DNA from: an uncultured Collinsella sp.
GTDB taxonomy: Bacteria; Actinomycetota; Coriobacteriia; Coriobacteriales; Coriobacteriaceae
Direction of reading: 5' to 3'
DNA: 64,000 bases
Assembly (NCBI GenBank): GCA_900540985.1
Contig: UQIC01000002.1
Coordinates: forward strand, 54,602-118,601
A program made the translations under genes and the position numbers. Below the pieces are notes generated by a model, which was not told where the DNA came from, searched no databases, and worked only from the letters and a program-made list of their open reading frames with translations. How positions within the stretch are numbered: position 1 is the first letter of the stretch; each line of letters starts with the position of its first letter. Shown in pieces: positions 44,904 through 51,066 of the stretch.

Positions 44904-46870
44904 TGAGTGAGGTTCAAACGCTGGTGGAGTGCCCCGTTATCGTTGGCACGGCGGGCCACGTTGACCACGGTAAGTCCGCACTGATCGAGGCGCTGACCGG
45001 CAAGAATCCCGACCGTCTGGAGGTCGAGCGCCGTCGCGGTATGACCGTGGAGCTTGGCTTTGGCGAGCTGGCGCTGCCGAGCGGCAAGATCGTCGGCCTG
45101 GTCGACGTGCCGGGCCACGCGCATTACCTGCGCGCCATGGTGCAGGGTGCGACGGGCATCGACGTTGCCGTGCTGGTGGTTTCGGCCGTCGAGGGCGTGA
45201 TGCCGCAGACGCGCGAGCACGTGCATGCGCTGGAGTTGCTGGGTGTAACGCATATGGTGGTCGCGCTGACCATGTGCGACCTGGCCGATGCCGAGATGAC
45301 CGAGCTTGCCGAGCTCGATGTCGATGACTTTTTGTCGGGTACTGTGTTTGCGGGCGCGCCAATTGTGCCCGTGTCGTCTAAGACGGGCGAGGGGATTGAC
45401 GGGCTGCTTGCGGTGCTCGACGAGCAGGTGGGTGTCTGCTGGGATACCTGTCGCGAGCGTGCCGAGCGGAGCGATGCCGCGCCGCGCCTGCCGATTGACC
45501 GCTGCTTTACGATTAAGGGCGCCGGCACCGTCGTGACGGGAACGCTGCACGATGCGCCGGTTGCGGTGGGCGACGAGCTGATGGCTTTGCCGTCGCGTAC
45601 GGTCTGCCGTGTCCGCGGGATTCAGGTGCATGGCGATACGCCGCGCGCGCTGCCTGGGCAACGCGTGGCGCTCAACCTGGTTGGTGACGGTGTCGCGGCG
45701 CTTGACCGTGGCGAGATGCTGGGCGTGGAGGGCCGTTTTGGTCAGACGTTGCGCTTTATGATGGCGTTTACGTATTTGGGTCGCGAGGGAGCCAAGCTGC
45801 GTGTGCTCGAGTCGGGTGCGCGTGTGCACGTGATGGCGGGTACAGCCGAGGTTGTCGGTCGCATCATGTTCATGGAGGGCGAGGCCCCCATGGCGGTGGG
45901 CGAGACCCGTATTGTTCAGGTGCGCTTGGAAAACTCGCTGCCGCTGCGTGCCGGGGACCATGCTGTGGTGCTGTCCTATTCGCCCGTGATGCTTATTGGC
46001 GGCGGGCGTGTGCTGCTTTCGCGCTGCCGTCGCTCGCGCGAGCTTGCCGAAGGAGAGCGTGCGCTGTATGTGGCGCTTGAGGCCGGCGATACCGCCGCTG
46101 GTGTTGAGGCGTGGCTGGCGCTGCAGACGTTGCCGGTCGTGGCTGCCGACGTTGCCGCGGCGCTGGATCTTGTTTCCGGTGGAGTCGATGCCGCGCTGAA
46201 CGAGTTGGTGGCGCGAGGTGCTGTGTGCGAGCTTGCCGGCTCGGATGGCTCGCTGTATGCAGATTCTTCCGCGCTCGACGCAGCGATGGATGCCCTTGCG
46301 GCGACCCTGTCAGTCATGCACGCGGCGGCTCCCAAGGAGACGGGCTTTACGCCTGGCGCCGTTGCCCATGCTGCGTGGCCTGCCGCTGATGAAGGCGTTG
46401 CCTCGGCTCTGATTGCCGAGGGTTGCTCGCGTGGCGTGTGCGCCGCCGAGGGCGCCGAGGTATTCGATCCGCATTCGGCCGCCGCGGCGGCACGCGTGGT
46501 GCGAGAGGCTTGCGAGCGCATTGTCGCGCTGCTTGACGAGACCGGCCTGGACGCACCGGCGCTTCCCGAGGTGGGCGAACAGCTGCAGCTCGGCCGCGAC
46601 ACCATGACGCGTGCCCTGCGCGAGCTTTCGCTCAATCGCTCGATCGTTAAGGTCGAGCGCGACGTTGCCCTGTCCGCTGCCGCCGAGGCCCATGCGCGCG
46701 AGCTTGTTGCCGCCGCCATTGAGGCAGCCGGCGGTGCTGCCACCACGAGCGTACTGCGCGAGGCCTTGGGTGTGTCGCGCAAACGTGCCATCAGCATCTT
46801 GGAGCACCTGGATGCCGTGCGCTTTACGGTGCTCGACAAGGACGCCGGCGGCCTGAGGTCCCTGCGCTAG
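44903..46870 (+). CDS. selB: Selenocysteine-specific elongation factor SelB, with unusual G4 motif
   Basis: A 655-residue GTPase that brings Sec-tRNA to the ribosome at UGA codons marked by a SECIS. G1 is GTAGHVDHGKS (15-25), the G2 region is RRGMTVELGFG and G3 is DVPGH (68-72). The C-terminal third is the winged-helix array that binds the SECIS. The G4 motif, normally N/TKxD, reads TMCD (123-126), so the lysine that contacts guanine is replaced by methionine. The rest looks intact and the frame is unbroken. Confidence 0.94.
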   Translation: MSEVQTLVECPVIVGTAGHVDHGKSALIEALTGKNPDRLEVERRRGMTVELGFGELALPSGKIVGLVDVPGHAHYLRAMVQGATGIDVAVLVVSAVEGVMPQTREHVHALELLGVTHMVVALTMCDLADAEMTELAELDVDDFLSGTVFAGAPIVPVSSKTGEGIDGLLAVLDEQVGVCWDTCRERAERSDAAPRLPIDRCFTIKGAGTVVTGTLHDAPVAVGDELMALPSRTVCRVRGIQVHGDTPRALPGQRVALNLVGDGVAALDRGEMLGVEGRFGQTLRFMMAFTYLGREGAKLRVLESGARVHVMAGTAEVVGRIMFMEGEAPMAVGETRIVQVRLENSLPLRAGDHAVVLSYSPVMLIGGGRVLLSRCRRSRELAEGERALYVALEAGDTAAGVEAWLALQTLPVVAADVAAALDLVSGGVDAALNELVARGAVCELAGSDGSLYADSSALDAAMDALAATLSVMHAAAPKETGFTPGAVAHAAWPAADEGVASALIAEGCSRGVCAAEGAEVFDPHSAAAAARVVREACERIVALLDETGLDAPALPEVGEQLQLGRDTMTRALRELSLNRSIVKVERDVALSAAAEAHARELVAAAIEAAGGAATTSVLREALGVSRKRAISILEHLDAVRFTVLDKDAGGLRSLR

Positions 46871-46895
46871 GCCGGTCACTCGCTCCCGCCTCCTC

Positions 46896-46962
46896 AGTTG
46901 CGGTGAAATAGTTCCTATTTGGAGGCTTTGGCAGCAAATACAGGAACTATTCCACCGCAACT
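46896..46962. repeat. Palindromic repeat P1, copy 3
   Basis: AGTTGCGGTGAAATAGTTCC is matched by the inverted GGAACTATTCCACCGCAACT with one mismatch; TATTTG/CAAATA extend the stem inward. It lies between selB and selC and may end the selAB transcript. Confidence 0.88.
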
Positions 46963-46976
46963 TCTTGCTCGTCTTT

Positions 46977-47007
46977 TTGGGATGGAGCCGTTTCGGTTTG
47001 GTAAAAT
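46977..47007 (+). promoter_or_regulatory. Possible selC promoter
   Basis: TTGGGA (46977-46982), a 19-base spacer and TAAAAT (47002-47007), 12 bases before the tRNA 5' end. The spacer is a little long, so confidence is moderate. Confidence 0.45.
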
Positions 47008-47019
47008 ACCGCCGCACTT

Positions 47020-47116
47020 GGGAACGGATGGGCTCCGGTGGGCTCCGCGGTCCTCAAAACCGTTGCGAGGCGTGCAAAACGTCTTGGATGTGTTCGATTC
47101 ACATACGTTCCCGCCA
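47020..47116 (+). tRNA. selC: tRNA-Sec (anticodon UCA), selC
   Basis: A 97-base selenocysteine tRNA found by folding. The acceptor stem GGGAACG pairs with CGTTCCC, with an eighth G-A pair; the discriminator is G and CCA is encoded. The D arm has the six-pair stem and four-base loop peculiar to tRNA-Sec (GGGCTC-CGGT-GGGCTC, with G-U pairs). The anticodon arm is GCGGT-CCTCAAA-ACCGT, anticodon TCA. A long variable arm is AGGCGT-GCAAA-ACGTCT. The T arm is ATGTG-TTCGATT-CACAT. Position 33 is C where U is nearly universal. It lies 149 bases after selB. Confidence 0.93.
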
Positions 47117-47124
47117 TACGCTAC

Positions 47125-47180
47125 CAGCGCTTTTGTGCTCGCGGTCTTGCTGCGTGCCGCAAAGGCGCTGTTTTGTTTTT
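47125..47180 (+). terminator. Terminator after selC
   Basis: CAGCGC (47125-47130), extended by TTT, pairs with GCGCTG (47165-47170), extended by AAA. The T-rich TTTTGTTTTT follows. The loop is long, but the end is typical. Confidence 0.6.
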
Positions 47181-47270
47181 GCACGAGCTTTTCGTAGCGT
47201 CGCTATTTCGGTGGCTGTATTTAGCTTCGTGCACCGGGTTTCGAGCATGCCGATGGAGGTGTTTTGCCGT

Positions 47271-47903
47271 ATGACTACCGTAAGACGTGCCGATCTTTCT
47301 TGTGTCGTCCAAGCGGGTGGGCTGTCCTCGCGCATGGGCTGTGATAAGGCTCGCATGGCGTTTTGCGGCGAGCCGCTTATCGAACGCGTGCTGGGTCGGC
47401 TGGCGCCAGTTGCCGGCGAGTTGGTCGTGACGACTTCGCGTCCCAGCGAGCTTGCCTACCTTGAGGAGCGCGCGTTTGGCGGCCTGGTGCCGCGAATAGT
47501 GTCGGACCTTGAGGGGCCGGCGGGCGCCATGCGCGGCATCGCGAGCTCGTTGGCCGCGGCCCGATTGCCGCTCGTGGCGATCGTCGCCTGCGATATGCCG
47601 TTCGTCTCGCCAGAACTGATCGGCGCGCTTGCCGATCGTGTTGAGTCTGAGGCGCTCGACGTGTGCGTGCCGCGCGAGGAGCGGGGGATTGAGCCGCTTT
47701 GCGCCGTCTGGCGCCGTGACGCGTGTGCGTCAGTTTCCCAAGAGCTGCTCGCCTGCGACCGCCAGCGCATTCGCTGCCTGATCAATCGCGTTCAGGCTGG
47801 TTATATGGATGAACCGCAGATCGTTAAGGCCGCAGGCTCGACGCTCTGCTTCGAGAACGTCAATACGCCCGAGGAGTTTGCGGCGGCCGAGTTGCTTGCC
47901 TAG
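47271..47903 (+). CDS. mobA: Molybdenum cofactor guanylyltransferase MobA
   Basis: A 210-residue nucleotidyltransferase with the MobA signature QAGGLSSRMGCDKARM (14-29) and IVACDMPFVSPELI in the middle. It attaches GMP to molybdopterin to give the bis-MGD form used by FdhF and the oxidoreductase at 41255. The ATG at 47271 has GGAGGT 10 bases upstream. The frame extends back through selC, so that longer reading is excluded. The DUF3343 gene follows after 15 bases. Confidence 0.88.
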   Translation: MTTVRRADLSCVVQAGGLSSRMGCDKARMAFCGEPLIERVLGRLAPVAGELVVTTSRPSELAYLEERAFGGLVPRIVSDLEGPAGAMRGIASSLAAARLPLVAIVACDMPFVSPELIGALADRVESEALDVCVPREERGIEPLCAVWRRDACASVSQELLACDRQRIRCLINRVQAGYMDEPQIVKAAGSTLCFENVNTPEEFAAAELLA

Positions 47904-47918
47904 ACGATTGGAGTTGCC

Positions 47919-48314
47919 ATGTCTCACGATATTTGTCCCGACACGGGAGAGCCTTGCACTTGCGATGGTTCCGAGCCCTGTACCTGCGGCTGCGGTGGCT
48001 GTGGGCATACTGCGGAAGAGGAAGCGGCCGCCGCGGCGTATCGTGAGGCACACCTCGAAGGCCCATCCGGTGATGCCCTCGAACATGAGCGCAAGATCAT
48101 CGTGTCGTTTGACAGCACCTTCGATGTGATGGAATGCGAGCAGCTGTGCCTGGATGCCGGCGTGCCCGGGCGCATCATGCCGCTGCCCGGCTCCATTACC
48201 GCGGGTTGCGGCCTGTGCTGGGCCATGCCGTTCTCGGGCGATGCGCTTGCCGCCTTCCGCGCTGCCACCGAAGGCCGCATAACCCCCGCCGACTACCATC
48301 AGCTCGTCCTCTAA
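47919..48314 (+). CDS. DUF3343 protein with cysteine-rich N-terminal extension
   Basis: A 131-residue protein. The C-terminal 75 residues are DUF3343, with GVPGRIMPLPGSITAGCGLCW closely matching the protein at 20890. The first 30 residues contain seven cysteines (CPDTGEPCTCDGSEPCTCGC and one more), a possible metal- or chalcogen-binding tail. The gene is coupled to mobA, which suggests a link between selenium or sulfur carriage and the molybdenum cofactor. The function is unproven. Confidence 0.75.
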   Translation: MSHDICPDTGEPCTCDGSEPCTCGCGGCGHTAEEEAAAAAYREAHLEGPSGDALEHERKIIVSFDSTFDVMECEQLCLDAGVPGRIMPLPGSITAGCGLCWAMPFSGDALAAFRAATEGRITPADYHQLVL

Positions 48315-48322
48315 CCACCAAC

Positions 48323-48354
48323 ACCACCACAAAGGTGCCCAATGTGGTGGTTTG
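48323..48354 (+). terminator. Weak terminator-like hairpin after the second DUF3343 gene
   Basis: ACCACCAC (48323-48330) pairs with GTGGTGGT (48344-48351), followed by TTTGG. The stem is sound but the T-run is short. Confidence 0.45.
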
Positions 48355-48565
48355 GAACATGTGGACGAAACAGCTTCGAAACACGCGATTTGCGCGTTGG
48401 GTGCTCAAAAACGCTTCTACCTGCATCGTAATCAAAACGAAACATCTGCTTGTCGGCTTATGCGAAACTTTGCTGCAACAGTGCGATATTATCCATACTC
48501 GATAAAGCTCGCGGCGCATGGGGCGCCTCGAACGACACTTTTCTTTTCCATCAATTGGAGGAAGC

Positions 48566-49921
48566 ATGAGCTACACGCAGAAAGTTCTCGACGAGCTCAA
48601 GGCCCGCTATCCCGAGCAGCCTGAGTTCATCCAGGCCGCGACCGAGATCCTCGGCACCATCCAGCCGGCGCTCGACGCCCATCCCGAGTACGAGGAGGCC
48701 GCCCTGCTTGAGCGCCTCGTCGAGCCCGAGCGCATCGTTATGTTCCGTGTCCCCTGGGTCGACGACCAGGGCAAGGTCCAGGTCAACCGCGGCTACCGCG
48801 TCGAGTTCAACTCTGCCGTTGGACCCTACAAGGGCGGCCTGCGCTTTAACCCGACGGTCACCCTGGGCATGCTCAAGTTCCTGGGCCTGGAGCAGATCCT
48901 CAAGAACAGCCTGACCACCCTTCCCATGGGCGGCGGCAAGGGCGGCTCCGACTTTGACCCCAAGGGCAAGTCCAACAACGAGATCATGCACTTCTGCCAG
49001 TCCTTTATGACCGAGCTCTATCGCCACATTGGCCCCAACACCGACGTTCCCGCCGGCGACCTGGGCGTTGGCGGCCGCGAGGTTGCCTACCTGTTCGGTC
49101 AGTACAAGCGCCTGACTAACGAGTGGAGCGGCGTCCTCACCGGCAAGGGCCTCTCCTTTGGCGGCTCGCTCGCCCGTACCGAGGCTACCGGCTACGGCCT
49201 GGCCTACTTTGTGGACGAGTACCTCAAGAGCCGCGGCGACTCCTTCGAGGGCAAGAGCGTCGTCGTTCACGGCTCCGGTAACGTCGCCATCTACGCGGTC
49301 CAGAAGGTCTCTCAGCTCGGCGGCAAAGTGCTGGCCTGCTCCGACACCCATGGCTGGGTCGAGGATCCCGACGGCATCGACTACACCGTGCTCGAGCATG
49401 TCTACAACAAGAAGCGCTCCGGCCACGACAAGGGCGTTACGCTCGCTATGTACGTTGACGAGAAGCCCAATGCCACGTGGCACGAGGGCGACGGCCGTGG
49501 CGTGTGGCAGCTGCCCTGCGACATCGCGCTGCCCTGCGCTCGCGAGAACACGCTGCTGCTCGAGGACGCCCAGGCGCTCGTCGCCAACGGCTGCAAGGTG
49601 GTCGGCGAGGGCGCGAACATGCCCACGACCATCGAGGCCACGACCTACTTCCAGGAGAACGGCGTCGCCTTTATGCCCGGTAAGGCTGCCAACGCCGGCG
49701 GCGTGCTCGTGTCCGGCCTGGAGATGAGCCAGAACGCCGAGCACCTGTCCTGGACCTTCGAGGAGGTCGACGGCAAGCTCGAGCAGCTCATGCGCGGCAT
49801 GTTCCACAACGTGGACGACACCGCCAAGGAGTACGGCGAGGAGGGCAACTTCGTCATGGGCGCCAACATCGCCGGCTTCCTGAAGGTCGCCGACGCCATG
49901 CTCGCCCAGGGCGTCTGCTAA
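48566..49921 (+). CDS. gdhA: NADP-type glutamate dehydrogenase
   Basis: A 451-residue hexameric-type glutamate dehydrogenase. It has KGGLRFNPTV, the catalytic-lysine region LPMGGGKGGSDFDPKGKS, and the nucleotide fold VVVHGSGNVAIYAVQ. It assimilates ammonia into glutamate or runs in reverse during amino acid fermentation. TGGAGGAAG precedes the ATG at 48566. A single-gene unit closed by a strong terminator. Confidence 0.95.
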   Translation: MSYTQKVLDELKARYPEQPEFIQAATEILGTIQPALDAHPEYEEAALLERLVEPERIVMFRVPWVDDQGKVQVNRGYRVEFNSAVGPYKGGLRFNPTVTLGMLKFLGLEQILKNSLTTLPMGGGKGGSDFDPKGKSNNEIMHFCQSFMTELYRHIGPNTDVPAGDLGVGGREVAYLFGQYKRLTNEWSGVLTGKGLSFGGSLARTEATGYGLAYFVDEYLKSRGDSFEGKSVVVHGSGNVAIYAVQKVSQLGGKVLACSDTHGWVEDPDGIDYTVLEHVYNKKRSGHDKGVTLAMYVDEKPNATWHEGDGRGVWQLPCDIALPCARENTLLLEDAQALVANGCKVVGEGANMPTTIEATTYFQENGVAFMPGKAANAGGVLVSGLEMSQNAEHLSWTFEEVDGKLEQLMRGMFHNVDDTAKEYGEEGNFVMGANIAGFLKVADAMLAQGVC

Positions 49922-49948
49922 ATCTTCGCTCGACATAGCCTGTGATGA

Positions 49949-49982
49949 GGCTCCCAGCCATTCCGGCTGGGAGCCTTTTCTA
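49949..49982 (+). terminator. Terminator of gdhA
   Basis: GGCTCCCAGCC-ATTCC-GGCTGGGAGCC with TTTTCT after it. A perfect 11-bp stem. Confidence 0.93.
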
Positions 49983-49998
49983 TCCCGGAGGACTCCTC

Positions 49999-50071
49999 AT
50001 AACTTGCGGTGAAATACGGACTGTTTAGCGTCCCAGAACGGTTAATCAGTCCGTATATCACCGCAAGTTAT
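49999..50071. repeat. Palindromic repeat P1, copy 4 (compensated variant)
   Basis: Arms of 25 bases with one mismatch. This copy reads AACTTGCGG on the left and CCGCAAGTT on the right, where the other copies read AGTTGCGG and CCGCAACT. The change is balanced on both arms, which argues that base pairing is kept by selection or by the copying mechanism. It follows the gdhA terminator. Confidence 0.88.
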
Positions 50072-50151
50072 GGATGGGTGGGTGGATTTTGTCCTAAAAC
50101 GGTGTGCGGCCCCTCGTTTGGTACACTTAAAAGTACTGGACAAGTGAAGAG

Positions 50152-51066
50152 ATGGGGGAGAACGTGCTCAAGTTCGGTACCTACGTCCGTGTTGGAAACG
50201 CGGCCGAAGCCTATGAGCTCTTGCAGAAGAACCGCAACAACAAGATTGTGGGCGGCGGCATCTGGATGCGCCTGGGATCGCGTCGCGTGGCGACGGCGAT
50301 TGACCTTTCGGCCTGCGGACTCGATCAGATCGAGGAGACCGAGACCGAGTTTCGCATCGGTGCCATGTGCACCCTGCGCCAGCTCGAGCGCCATGCCGAG
50401 CTCAACGCGCTTGTCAACAATGTCTTTGAGTTCGCCGTCCACGATATCGTGGGTGTGCAGCTGCGCAACACCGCCACGGTGGGTGGCAGCATCTACGGCC
50501 GCTTTGGCTTCTCGGACGTTCTCTCCGCCTTTCTCGCGCTCGATTCCTATGTTGAGTTGACGAGCGCCGGCCGCGTGCCGCTTGCGGAGTTCGTGGACAT
50601 GGGCTACTTGCGCGACGTGATCGAGCACGTCGTGGTCGTTAAGCACGACTATCGCGCGAGCTATGAGGCCGTGCGCAAGGCCGCGACCGACTTCCCCTCG
50701 CTTAATGTCACCGCTGCCTGGTGGGACAACTCCTGGCACGTCACCGTGGGCGCCCGCCCGCTGCGCGCGACCCTGCTGCAGGGCGAGGCATGCGGCCTTA
50801 CCAGCGAGCAGCCTTCCGAGGACGAGCTTCGCGCCCTGGCCGCATCCGTGCGCTCGCTGGGCTACGGCACCAACCTGTGGGGCTCGGCCGACTACCGCCG
50901 CCGCATCTCGGCCCCGCTCGCCGTCCAGGCCGTGCGCCGCGCCGCCGGCATCGAGCTTTCGGCCGCGCTTGCCCGCGAGCTCGAGGGCGTGCAGATTCCT
51001 AAGTTTGCCACGGACGAGTATTCCTGCCGCCGCGTGCCCGGCGTCGATTCTAGTGAGGTGCGCTAA
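50152..51066 (+). CDS. FAD-binding subunit of a xanthine dehydrogenase-family molybdenum hydroxylase
   Basis: A 304-residue protein of the CoxM/XdhB/YgfM type. FAD would bind at the KIVGGGIWM and LRNTATVGGSIYGRFGFSD segments, and the CO-dehydrogenase flavoprotein C-terminal domain follows. It passes electrons from the partner subunit to an acceptor. The start is uncertain: ATG 50152, or GTG 50164, which would make the protein begin with the usual LKFGTYVR. Its TAA overlaps the start of the large subunit by one base. Confidence 0.82.
   Translation: MGENVLKFGTYVRVGNAAEAYELLQKNRNNKIVGGGIWMRLGSRRVATAIDLSACGLDQIEETETEFRIGAMCTLRQLERHAELNALVNNVFEFAVHDIVGVQLRNTATVGGSIYGRFGFSDVLSAFLALDSYVELTSAGRVPLAEFVDMGYLRDVIEHVVVVKHDYRASYEAVRKAATDFPSLNVTAAWWDNSWHVTVGARPLRATLLQGEACGLTSEQPSEDELRALAASVRSLGYGTNLWGSADYRRRISAPLAVQAVRRAAGIELSAALARELEGVQIPKFATDEYSCRRVPGVDSSEVR

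Noticed and set aside
46965..47270. N-terminal extension of MobA and other small frames across 46919-47250
   Set aside because: These run through the tRNA-Sec gene and its terminator, and the extension does not resemble MobA.
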